Positions 14,374-22,281 of a stretch of 64,000 bases of DNA are shown here, piece after piece. Position numbers and translations under genes: made by a program. Position 1 is the stretch's first letter; every line of letters starts with the position of its first letter. The notes beneath the pieces are model-generated. The model searched no databases and was not told where the DNA came from. It saw only the letters and a list, made by a program, of their open reading frames with translations. Origin of the DNA: Clostridia bacterium (GTDB lineage: Bacteria; Bacillota_A; Clostridia; Oscillospirales; CAG-272); the NCBI GenBank assembly GCA_017467205.1, contig JAFTSQ010000001.1, forward strand, positions 1 through 64,000, in the 5' to 3' direction.

Positions 14374-15354
14374 TTAATTCTCGCTTGAGGCGCTTTGCGA
14401 AGTTCTTTTTTTGATTTTTGACCGTCTTGAGCGAGCCTTTCTTCTGATATTGCTCTTTTCAAGCCCCGTGCGGTACTCGTTCAATCTCTCCTCTGTGGCG
14501 GTGTATACCGTCTTTTTTACCCTCCAGGTGTCATTGAAATTCCTGTAAAGCTTCAAGGAAAGAAGCATCTCGCCGTCCTTCTGGCACTTGAACGGCGCGG
14601 TGTAGCGCTGACCCTTCGAGTGAAGGAGCTTTCCTGTCGAGCGCATAGGCTTTTTGCAGACGGGGCAGAGGGGGGATTTTATCGGCTCGTCGTCAAAGAG
14701 CTCCTCTATCGTAACGTATCCGTCGCCGCCCGCATCCGCGTCGCCAAGGGTTTCTTCCTCGAGGTAGTCGCCGTTTCTTGAATCGTAGGTCTTAATTCCT
14801 TCGCCAACGTTGAGCTTTGCGGCAACGAGGGCGGTAAAGTATGCGTCGTTCAGCGCGTCGTGCGCCGGCAGATTTTGCGGAATATCGAAGTATTCCATAG
14901 CGTATTCGAGCGAGCGCTGCTTCGAGAGCCCGTCAGTCTGCGTGTTGAATATCTTCTGAAGGTCGTACGTTCTGTCGAGCCAGGCTGACTCTATATCGTT
15001 TACGTGGAAGTTTTCCTTAAGCATCGGAATGTCGTCGGGTCCCCAGGTCAGAAAGGCGAAGCTTTTGCCGCACCACTTTTTGAATCTTACGGCTGCCTCG
15101 GTAAGCGGCGTTCCAACGTCCATCTGCTCCTGCGTGATGCCTGTCAGCTGGGATACGTGGCGGTGAAGCTTCTTAAAGTATTTCGGCTTAACGATTATCT
15201 GGTACGAGCCGCAGGGGTTCATATCCTCGTCGAGCTTGACCGCGCCTATCTGAATGACCTCGCCGCGCAGGCGCGAGGAGAGCTGCTTTTGTACGGCAAG
15301 AGCCTTCTGCGCGTACGCCTGATTCCATTCCAGGTCGAGTGTTATATAGTACAT
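14374..15354 (-). CDS. DEDDh 3'-5' exonuclease domain protein with C-terminal zinc-ribbon-like region
   Basis: 326 residues. Residues 1-185 are a DnaQ/KapD-type exonuclease: LDLEWN supplies the first Asp/Glu pair, TWGPDDIPML the middle Asp, and HDALNDAYFTA the His-Asp pair, so all five DEDDh residues appear present. A linker (about 190-235, acidic) leads to a CPVCKKPM...FKCQKDGEM segment that may bind zinc, and the last 35 residues are very basic (Lys/Arg/Ser), as in RNA- or DNA-binding tails. It probably trims RNA or DNA 3' ends. The start MYYITLDLEW is chosen for AAAGGTATT upstream; a longer in-frame extension has no ribosome site. A 27-aa microprotein follows. Confidence 0.88.
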   Translation of the reverse strand: MYYITLDLEWNQAYAQKALAVQKQLSSRLRGEVIQIGAVKLDEDMNPCGSYQIIVKPKYFKKLHRHVSQLTGITQEQMDVGTPLTEAAVRFKKWCGKSFAFLTWGPDDIPMLKENFHVNDIESAWLDRTYDLQKIFNTQTDGLSKQRSLEYAMEYFDIPQNLPAHDALNDAYFTALVAAKLNVGEGIKTYDSRNGDYLEEETLGDADAGGDGYVTIEELFDDEPIKSPLCPVCKKPMRSTGKLLHSKGQRYTAPFKCQKDGEMLLSLKLYRNFNDTWRVKKTVYTATEERLNEYRTGLEKSNIRRKARSRRSKIKKRTSQSASSEN

Positions 15355-15437
15355 TAAATTAATACCTTTGTCTTTAGAATTTACAATACCCACCAATTAT
15401 AGCACTTATTGGTAAAGATGTCAAGTGCACGGCTATC

Positions 15438-17159
15438 TTATTCCTTGAACTGATAGGAGTAGAGCTTTTTGTATTCGCCGTCAAGCTTCATCAGCTCCTC
15501 GTGCGTTCCCGACTCAACTATTCCGTGCTCGTCGAGCACAACAATCTTATCTGCGCGTTTGATTGTCGAGAGCCTGTGCGCCACGACGAGAACCGTTCTT
15601 CCCGCAGAGAGCTTTTCAAGCGACTCCTGAATGAGCATTTCCGTTGCGTTGTCAAGAGCGCTCGTAGCCTCGTCAAGAATGAGGAGCTTCGGGTTTTTCA
15701 TAAACATTCTTGCAATGGCAATTCTCTGGCGCTGACCGCCCGAGAGCTTAACTCCGCGCTCGCCGACCTCGGTGTCGTAGCCGCAGGGGAGGGAGGCTAT
15801 AAAGTCGTGAATGTTGGCAAGCTTTGCCGCCTCGATTATCTCTTCCTCGCTTGCGCACTCGGTGCCGTAGGCGATATTATCGCGAAGCGTTCCGCCGAAG
15901 ATAACCACGTTTTGCGATACCGTTCCGATATTGCGGCGCAGGCTCTTCAGCGTGATATCCGAGATATCGACGCCGTCGAGAAGAATTCTTCCCGAATCGA
16001 TATTATAAAAGCGCGGAATAAGGTTGCAAACGGTGGTCTTTCCACCGCCCGACGGTCCGACGAGGGCGACGGTTTCACCCGCATTAACCGTCAAGGAAAA
16101 GTCGGATATAACGAGCCTTTTGGAAAGCGAGGAGTCGCCGTAGCCGAAGCTTACGTTCTCGAACTTTATCTCGCCGCGCACCTCGGAAATCTCGACACGC
16201 CCCCGGTCTACCTCGCCATCAAGCGCCATAATCTCGGTAAATCTTGAGAAGCCCGCCATACCCTCCTGGAGCTGTTGGAAGAGGGCGACGAACTTTTGCA
16301 CGGGTGTCATAAACATACTCGTGTAAAGTATAAATGCCGCAAAATCTCCCGCATCTATTTTGCCGTAATAGAGGAACATACCGCCGATGAAGATTATAAG
16401 CAGGTATAGAATATCCGTCGAAAACTGCATTACCGCCTCAAACCTGCCGAGCGCCTTCATAGCACCCGAGCGGAATTTGACGAACAGTTGGTTTTCAGTA
16501 GTGAACCTTTCGGCTTCTATATGCTCGGCAACGTAGGACTTCGTTTCTCTTATTCCCGAAACCGAGTTTTCAACTCTGACGTTGACCTCGGCTATCTGCC
16601 GCTTTGACGCCTTCATAGCGCTTGAAAGCGAGCGCCGCGAGAGTATAGCAAATAAGGCAATGACAGGCAAAAACGCGAACATCATGAGCGTCAGCGTTAC
16701 GTTGATATTGAATAGCATAACGAACGCGCCGACGAGCATCAGCACGGCGAGAAAGAGATTCTCAGGGCCGTGGTGAGCAAGCTCGGCAACGTCGAAAAGG
16801 TCGGTGACGAGCCTTGATATCAGGTCGCCGGTCTTGTGATTATCAAAGTAGGAGAAGGGGAGCGTTTCGTATTTTTTAAAAAGGTCGCGCCTCATATCGC
16901 CCTGCATCCTGATGCCAACCACGTGACCGTAGTAGCCGACGATATAGTTGCAGATAGCCTTGACTATATATATCACTACCAGAAAGATTGAGGCGGCAAT
17001 CAGCGCCTTCGTCGTTTCGTCGTAAACGTATTCGTTGATTATTTTTCTTACTACCGTGGGGTAGAAGAGATTGCACAACGCAATAATAACCGCCGCGAGC
17101 ATATCTATCACGAAAAGCCTTAGGTGCGGCTTGTAGTAGCTTACAAATTTTCTAATCAT
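15438..17159 (-). CDS. ABC exporter, transmembrane plus ATPase half-transporter
   Basis: 573 residues in the MsbA/MdlB/BmrA layout: six membrane helices across residues about 1-310, then the nucleotide-binding domain. Walker A is GPSGGGKTT (about 372), the Q-loop region is followed by LSGGQRQRIAIARMF (signature, about 475) and Walker B LLILDEATSALD, then the H-loop AHRLSTI. It should work as a homodimer exporting a lipid, drug or peptide; the substrate is not readable. Its ATG lies 2 bases after the recX stop, so it shares that transcript. Confidence 0.93.
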   Translation of the reverse strand: MIRKFVSYYKPHLRLFVIDMLAAVIIALCNLFYPTVVRKIINEYVYDETTKALIAASIFLVVIYIVKAICNYIVGYYGHVVGIRMQGDMRRDLFKKYETLPFSYFDNHKTGDLISRLVTDLFDVAELAHHGPENLFLAVLMLVGAFVMLFNINVTLTLMMFAFLPVIALFAILSRRSLSSAMKASKRQIAEVNVRVENSVSGIRETKSYVAEHIEAERFTTENQLFVKFRSGAMKALGRFEAVMQFSTDILYLLIIFIGGMFLYYGKIDAGDFAAFILYTSMFMTPVQKFVALFQQLQEGMAGFSRFTEIMALDGEVDRGRVEISEVRGEIKFENVSFGYGDSSLSKRLVISDFSLTVNAGETVALVGPSGGGKTTVCNLIPRFYNIDSGRILLDGVDISDITLKSLRRNIGTVSQNVVIFGGTLRDNIAYGTECASEEEIIEAAKLANIHDFIASLPCGYDTEVGERGVKLSGGQRQRIAIARMFMKNPKLLILDEATSALDNATEMLIQESLEKLSAGRTVLVVAHRLSTIKRADKIVVLDEHGIVESGTHEELMKLDGEYKKLYSYQFKE

Positions 17160-17161
17160 TT

Positions 17162-17743
17162 TCAGTATCCGTTCTTGTAGAGAAGAAGCCTTGCCTCTTC
17201 GCTTCCCGCCGTGACGCCGTGCTTTTCTGCGAGCAGCTCGGCGTTATGCTTGAAATCTATCTCGCCGCTCTCGCAAAGCCTTGAGATAACCCTTTTTATC
17301 TCCTCTATTGCGTATCCCTTTGCCGCAAGCTTTCCTAAAATTCGCTTAGGGCCGCGCAGAGCTCTGTTTGCCTCGCGCTCAACGAGAATTGAAAGCTGGC
17401 GCTCTTCGTTTATATATCCGAGCATCACCATTCGCTTTGCGCTCTCCTCCGCCACCTCTTTGGAAAATCCTGCCGAGATAAGCTTTCGCTTTATCATAAG
17501 CTCGTTGTTGTCGGCGTATTCGAGCAGGCGAAGTGCGCGAGCATCGGCGCGCCTCTGCTCGTCCTCCTCGGCGAAGCACGCGAGTGCTTCGTCATCAACC
17601 TCCTCGCCGGCAAGGGGGCACCCCGTGCGGCGATAAAGCGCCTCCGACACGGTGAGCGTGATCTCTCCGCGCTCCTCGTCGAAGAGGCGGAGCTTTAGTA
17701 TATTCTTGCCCTTTGGCGAGCTGATTTTGAGTATTTTTGCCAC
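17162..17743 (-). CDS. recX: RecX, RecA regulatory protein
   Basis: RecX caps growing RecA filaments and inhibits recombinase activity. The protein is helical with the family's three tandem three-helix repeats: LRLLEYADNNELMIKRKLISAGF, VMLGYINEERQLSILVEREAN, and LRGPKRILGKLAAKGYAIEEIKRVI. About 193 residues, normal for Firmicutes. It starts at GTG; the codon at 17743 has AGGGTGAG at suitable spacing, whereas the in-frame GTG at 17752 sits on that site. It is 66 bases downstream of recA, separated by a hairpin, and is followed directly by an ABC exporter. Confidence 0.93.
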   Translation of the reverse strand: MAKILKISSPKGKNILKLRLFDEERGEITLTVSEALYRRTGCPLAGEEVDDEALACFAEEDEQRRADARALRLLEYADNNELMIKRKLISAGFSKEVAEESAKRMVMLGYINEERQLSILVEREANRALRGPKRILGKLAAKGYAIEEIKRVISRLCESGEIDFKHNAELLAEKHGVTAGSEEARLLLYKNGY

Positions 17744-17770
17744 TGAACTCACCCTGCCTAATCATAGTCT

Positions 17771-17805
17771 AAAGAGCCTCGCGCGCTTGGCGCACGAGGC
17801 TCTCA
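17771..17805. terminator. Hairpin between recA and recX
   Basis: GAGCCTCGCGCGC (17774-17786) pairs with GCGCACGAGGCTC (17790-17802) with one mismatch. The minus-strand tail is only TTT, so it may reduce rather than abolish read-through from recA into recX. Confidence 0.6.
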
Positions 17806-17809
17806 TTTT

Positions 17810-18901
17810 TTAGATTTCTTCGTCGAAGTCCTTTATTTCAAATTCGTCGTCTGTTGAGAAGTCGTCCACCGCCTCGGCATTCTGTGCCTTTTCGCGAACG
17901 ATCACCTCAAGCTTATCCATAAACTCGCGGTCGGACTCGATAAGCTTTCTTACGTTGTCCTTACCCTGTCCAAGCCTTTGACCGTCGTGATAGAACCAAG
18001 CGCCGCTCTTTTCGATTATTCCGAGCTGAATAGCCATATCGATTATCTCGGACGACTTTGAGATTCCCGAGCCGTAGAGAATATCGAACTCTGCAGTCTT
18101 GAAGGGAGGAGCAACCTTGTTCTTAACAACCTTGCACTTGGTGTGCGAGCCGTAAACCTCCGTGCCGTTCTTGAGCGCTTCGCCGCGGCGAACCTCAATT
18201 CTGACGGAAGCGTAGAACTTAAGTGCACGACCGCCCGTGGTAACCTCGGGATTTCCGTACATAACGCCAACCTTCTCACGAAGCTGGTTGGTGAAGATAA
18301 CTATGCAGTTGGACTTTGCAATAGAGCCGGAGAGCTTTCTCATCGCCTGCGACATAAGTCTTGCCTGAACGCCGACGTGCGACGCACCCATATCGCCCTC
18401 AATCTCCTGACGGGGAACGAGCGCCGCAACCGAGTCGATAACTATGATATCTATAGCACCCGAGTCAACGAGCGTTTCCGCAATCTCGAGCGCCTGCTCG
18501 CCGCAGTCGGGCTGGGAAACGAGAAGGTTGTTGATATCAACGCCGAGCTTCTTTGCGTAGATGGGGTCGAGCGCGTGCTCCGCGTCAATAAACGCTGCCT
18601 CGCCGCCCTGCTTCTGAACCTCTGCTATAACGTGAAGCGCGATAGTGGTTTTACCCGAGGATTCAGGACCGTATATCTCGGTTATCCTTCCGCGCGGGAT
18701 TCCGCCGATTCCGAGCGCGAAATCAAGCGAGAGCGAGCCTGTGGAAACTGCGGACACGTTCATATTCGTGTTCTCGCCAAGGCGCATTATCGAGCCCTTT
18801 CCGCATTCTCTTTCTATTCTGGACATAACAGTTTCGACCGCCGCGCGCTTATCGCTTACGGGAGTCTTTTCCGCTGCTGCGGTGGATTTTTTAGTTGCCA
18901 T
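17810..18901 (-). CDS. recA: RecA recombinase
   Basis: 363 residues with every RecA landmark: Walker [10 protein letters not shown] (about residue 80), the DAEHALDP stretch, [20 protein letters not shown] (Walker B and L1), [28 protein letters not shown] (L2), and an acidic C-terminal tail ending DFDEEI. RecA forms filaments on single-stranded DNA for homologous recombination and SOS activation. AAAAAGGAG precedes the ATG. The upstream region has a TATAAT and an inverted repeat TCTGTCC-N8-GGACAGA where an SOS operator would be expected, but no Bacillus-type LexA box. Confidence 0.99.
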   Translation of the reverse strand: MATKKSTAAAEKTPVSDKRAAVETVMSRIERECGKGSIMRLGENTNMNVSAVSTGSLSLDFALGIGGIPRGRITEIYGPESSGKTTIALHVIAEVQKQGGEAAFIDAEHALDPIYAKKLGVDINNLLVSQPDCGEQALEIAETLVDSGAIDIIVIDSVAALVPRQEIEGDMGASHVGVQARLMSQAMRKLSGSIAKSNCIVIFTNQLREKVGVMYGNPEVTTGGRALKFYASVRIEVRRGEALKNGTEVYGSHTKCKVVKNKVAPPFKTAEFDILYGSGISKSSEIIDMAIQLGIIEKSGAWFYHDGQRLGQGKDNVRKLIESDREFMDKLEVIVREKAQNAEAVDDFSTDDEFEIKDFDEEI

Positions 18902-18932
18902 GTTTTTTCTCCTTTTTCGTTTTTACACATTC

Positions 18933-18968
18933 ATTATACGCCACGCTCTGTCCAATAAAACGGACAGA
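18933..18968 (-). promoter_or_regulatory. recA promoter region with inverted repeat
   Basis: TATAAT on the minus strand (18938-18933) lies 32 bases upstream of recA. A perfect 7-bp inverted repeat TCTGTCC/GGACAGA (18947-18953 and 18962-18968) covers the expected -35 region, where no good -35 hexamer is seen. It may be an operator; it does not match the CGAAC-N4-GTTCG LexA box. Confidence 0.5.
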
Positions 18969-19027
18969 ATTATATCCTCTTCTGCTGTCGGTAAAGAGGC
19001 ACCGGAGACTGCCCTGCTACAAGCTTA

Positions 19028-20302
19028 TCAGAAGAGCAGACAAGCACCGACGGGGCGTATATTAAGCTTCATAACCGAGCCCTCGCCGAATACAGAGTTC
19101 ATAAGCGCGCAGTATTCGTCAACGAAGGGGTTGGGAACGAACGCCTGAATAGTTCCGGCAAATCCGCCGCCGTGAACTCTGAACGCGCCGCCCTTGCCTC
19201 TCATAAAGCCGTCGGTAACGGCGAGAGCGAGGGAAAGACCCTGCTCCGAAACGTTTATCGTGGTAAATACGTTCTGAAGATACTCAAAGGAGGAGTTGCC
19301 CGATGCGAGAACGTTCTCAAAGAATGCGTCGATATCGCCGCTCTTGAGTGCGTCCTTTGCCTTAACGACTCTCTCGTTTTCGCGAAGGAAGTGGATAGCG
19401 CGCAGAATCGCTCTGTCGCCAACGGTCTTACGAAGGGTAGCGATGTTTTTGATAAGCTCCGACTCGTCAAGACCGCGAAGAACGCTGTGCTGAAGCGCCT
19501 TTGCAACCGCCTTCATTTCAGCGGGTACGGATGCGTAGTCGTCGTTTAGATTTGCGTGGTTGCCGCCGGTGTTGACGATGCAAAGCGAGTAACCAGCATC
19601 CGAGAGCGAGAATGAGATAGGCTCAACGACGGGGGACTTGGGATTCTCGAAATCTATGTAAACGAATCCGCCGACCGCGCACGCCATCTGGTCCATAAGT
19701 CCGCAGGGCTTGCCGAAGAATACGTTTTCTGCGTACTGCGAATATTTCGCGATATCAACGTTCGAAACCTTACCGTCGTTATAAAGGTGGTTGAGGATAT
19801 TTCCAACCATTACCTCAAACGCCGCAGAAGAGGAAATTCCGCTTCCCTTGAGAATCATAGTGGTCGAATAAGCATCGAAGCCGCCAACCGAGTAGCCGTT
19901 TTCAGCGAATGCGTTTGCAAGACCTGCAACGAGAGCGGTGGAGGTGTAGTTATTGAATTTGTCGGGGTTGCCGATATCCTTAAGGCACACGACGTCCTCG
20001 TCGTAGCCCTTGGACTGAAACCGGATAACTCCGTCCTCACTCTTCGCCGCAATTGCTATGATGTCGCGGTCGATAGCGCCTGCAAGCACCTTACCGTTGT
20101 TGTGGTCGGTGTGGTTGCCGGAAATCTCGCTTCTGCCGGGAACGGAGAAGATGTGAATATCGCGCTCCTCGCCGTATTTTTCGGAGAATGCGTCGATAGC
20201 CTCGATAAATCTTTCGGTCTGCTCCGCTATATCGGAGTAGAGGTGTGCGTACTTCGAAAGCGCACCCTCGGAAAGCTGCTTTTTAAGTTCTGATGCTCTC
20301 AT
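19028..20302 (-). CDS. galK: Galactokinase
   Basis: 424 residues of the GHMP kinase family. The galactokinase signature is clear: GRSEISGNHTDHNNGKVLAGAI (residues about 56-77), the ATP-binding GSGISSSAAFEVMVG (about 152-166), CGLMDQMACAVGG (about 199, holding the catalytic Asp), and a C-terminal GGAFRVHGGGFAGTIQAF motif 3. It phosphorylates alpha-D-galactose at C1 in the Leloir pathway. It is on the minus strand 36 bases after miaA and before recA; no other gal gene is in the window, so it is detached from a classical gal operon. AAAGGAT precedes the ATG. Confidence 0.94.
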   Translation of the reverse strand: MRASELKKQLSEGALSKYAHLYSDIAEQTERFIEAIDAFSEKYGEERDIHIFSVPGRSEISGNHTDHNNGKVLAGAIDRDIIAIAAKSEDGVIRFQSKGYDEDVVCLKDIGNPDKFNNYTSTALVAGLANAFAENGYSVGGFDAYSTTMILKGSGISSSAAFEVMVGNILNHLYNDGKVSNVDIAKYSQYAENVFFGKPCGLMDQMACAVGGFVYIDFENPKSPVVEPISFSLSDAGYSLCIVNTGGNHANLNDDYASVPAEMKAVAKALQHSVLRGLDESELIKNIATLRKTVGDRAILRAIHFLRENERVVKAKDALKSGDIDAFFENVLASGNSSFEYLQNVFTTINVSEQGLSLALAVTDGFMRGKGGAFRVHGGGFAGTIQAFVPNPFVDEYCALMNSVFGEGSVMKLNIRPVGACLLF

Positions 20303-20338
20303 TTTATATCCTTTCGTGGTCGTGTATTTATTTTTATT

Positions 20339-21310
20339 TTATTGGTTTTTCGCCTTGTTAATGAATGCCTCTGCCACGCCGAGCATTTCGGCAAGTACGG
20401 TCTCCTTCGAGCGCATAGCGTCTCCGTCGTCCACCGTGATGACGACAGCATCCTTTTCGTGTCTGAACCAGGTGAGCTGGCGCTTTGCGTATCTGCGCGA
20501 GGATAGCTTTATCAGCTCTATCGCCTCGTCGAGCGTCGAGCCGCCATCAAGGTATTCTATTATCTCCTTGTAGCCTATCGCCTGCGCGGCGGTCGAGTCA
20601 TTCGGCAACAGAGCTGCCTCGGCGAGCCCTCTCACCTCTTCGACGAGCCCTGCCTCTATCATTTTGTCAACTCGCTCGTCAACGCGGCGGTAGAGGATAT
20701 CTCGGTTCTGAAAATCGAGGGTGAACATAAGCAGGTCAACCTCGCCCTCGGCGGTCTTGCTCAGCTTGTCGAAATAGCTCTTCGGCTTTCCCGTCGCCTC
20801 GAAAATTTCAAGCGCGCGCACGACGCGGCGCAGATTGTTTTTGTGTATTGTCGTGGCGGAGTCGGGGTCAACCTCAAAGAGCCTTTGCCATAGTCTTTCC
20901 TTATCCTCCTCGGTCTTTACCGAGGAAAGAAGCTCATCTCTGAACGCTCTGTCGCTCTCGGGCACGGAGGTTAAGGTGTCCGCACGCATAATCGCGTCGA
21001 TATAAAGCCCCGTACCGCCGACGAAAAGCGGGATTTTTCCGCGCGAGGTGACTTCCTTTGCGGCGGCAATCGCCGCCTCGCGATAGTCCTGAACGCTGAA
21101 GCTCTCGGTAGGAGAGAGAAAATCTATCAGATGATGGCGAACGCGCGCCTGCTCGTCGGGCGTCGCTTTTGCCGTGCCGATGTCCATACCGCGATATATC
21201 TGCATTGAGTCGCAGGAAATTATCTCGCAGCCGAGGGCGGTGGCAAGCCTTAGTGAAAGCTCGGTTTTTCCCGAAGCCGTAGGTCCGGTTATTGCAATTG
21301 CCGATATCAT
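20339..21310 (-). CDS. miaA: tRNA dimethylallyltransferase
   Basis: 323 residues, normal length. The N-terminal P-loop GPTASGKTELS, SCDSMQIYRGMDIGTAKAT, RHHLIDFLSP, FVGGTGLYIDAIM and the later QAIGYKEIIEYL with RRYAKRQLTWFR are all hallmarks. MiaA attaches the dimethylallyl group to A37 of tRNAs reading UNN codons. The gene begins 3 bases after the stop of the PfkB kinase and lacks a strong ribosome site of its own, so coupling is likely. Confidence 0.97.
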   Translation of the reverse strand: MISAIAITGPTASGKTELSLRLATALGCEIISCDSMQIYRGMDIGTAKATPDEQARVRHHLIDFLSPTESFSVQDYREAAIAAAKEVTSRGKIPLFVGGTGLYIDAIMRADTLTSVPESDRAFRDELLSSVKTEEDKERLWQRLFEVDPDSATTIHKNNLRRVVRALEIFEATGKPKSYFDKLSKTAEGEVDLLMFTLDFQNRDILYRRVDERVDKMIEAGLVEEVRGLAEAALLPNDSTAAQAIGYKEIIEYLDGGSTLDEAIELIKLSSRRYAKRQLTWFRHEKDAVVITVDDGDAMRSKETVLAEMLGVAEAFINKAKNQ

Positions 21311-21313
21311 AGA

Positions 21314-22258
21314 TTAAAATCTTCTGTTGTGCATAAAATCAACGACCTCGCTCTCGGTCGGAACGGAATTTGCCGCTCCCGCACGTGAGATGGTGATAGC
21401 CGCGGCCGCAGAGCCGAACTTCACCGAGTCCTTGATGCTTGAGGTGCGCAGATATTCCAGCGTCATCGCCGCGGTAAACGCGTCACCAGCAGCAGTCGGG
21501 TCGACGGTCTTTTCGGGACGGTACGCCATCACCATATCGTAATGCTTGCCGTCGTAAATAAACGCGCCGCGCGAGCCCTGCTTTATGACGAGGTACTTGC
21601 ACTTAACTCTGCGGTAAAGCGCAAGAGCCGCGCGAAGCGAGGATTCCGAGCCCGTGGGCATAATTCCCGTATACTCGTAGGTTTCGTTTTCGTTCGGAGA
21701 GAATATCTCAACGAAGGGGAGTGCTTCAAGCTGGTCGTCCTTCGCGGCGGGAGATGCGTCGATAAATATCGGAATATTCTTTGCCGAGGCAACCTTTGCC
21801 GCCGCAAGAACGGTCGGGAAGGGAAGCCCGAAGCCGAGATACACCGCGTCCGGCTCGCAGGCAAACGCATCGATTATATTTTCGGTCGTCATATTGGAGT
21901 TCGCACCGGGATAAAAGATAACTCTTTCCGTGCCATCCGCCTCTCTTATGACCGCCGAAAGCCCCGTGGGGTAATCGTGGTCGACCTTGATAGCGGAGGT
22001 GTTTATTCCGACTTCCTTATAGTAGTTATAGAGCTTCTGACCGTGAAGGTCTGCGCCAAGCTTCGTTGCGAAAACGCAGTCCGCACCGAGCTTTGTAAAG
22101 GCGATAGCCGCGCTCGCTCCCTTTCCGCCGGGAGTGTAGGCAATACCGCCGTCGTCGCTAACGGTTTCGCCTGCTGTGGGAAGCTTATACATATTCAGGG
22201 TAAGGTCCATATTCGCGCTTCCTATCAGCAGTATTCTTCTTTTTCCGCCTTGTGCCAT
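21314..22258 (-). CDS. PfkB-family carbohydrate kinase, ribokinase-like
   Basis: 314 residues. PfkB features are present: SANMDLTLNMYKLPTAGET and GGKGASAAIAFTKLGADC near the N-terminus (sugar-binding lid and GG motif), DASPAAKDD and SPNENE in the middle, and KTVDPTAAGDAFTAAM, the catalytic-Asp/anion-hole signature, near residue 250. It most resembles ribokinase (D-ribose to ribose-5-phosphate), but related adenosine or fructose kinases cannot be excluded. It lies 23 bases after the YhaN-like ATPase gene and 3 bases before miaA, in one minus-strand operon. Confidence 0.88.
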   Translation of the reverse strand: MAQGGKRRILLIGSANMDLTLNMYKLPTAGETVSDDGGIAYTPGGKGASAAIAFTKLGADCVFATKLGADLHGQKLYNYYKEVGINTSAIKVDHDYPTGLSAVIREADGTERVIFYPGANSNMTTENIIDAFACEPDAVYLGFGLPFPTVLAAAKVASAKNIPIFIDASPAAKDDQLEALPFVEIFSPNENETYEYTGIMPTGSESSLRAALALYRRVKCKYLVIKQGSRGAFIYDGKHYDMVMAYRPEKTVDPTAAGDAFTAAMTLEYLRTSSIKDSVKFGSAAAAITISRAGAANSVPTESEVVDFMHNRRF

Positions 22259-22281
22259 TTAAGGTCGTCCTTTCAAAATCT

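Noticed and set aside
18900..18970. LexA (SOS) box upstream of recA
   Set aside because: No CGAAC-N4-GTTCG-type match; only a different 7-bp inverted repeat is present.
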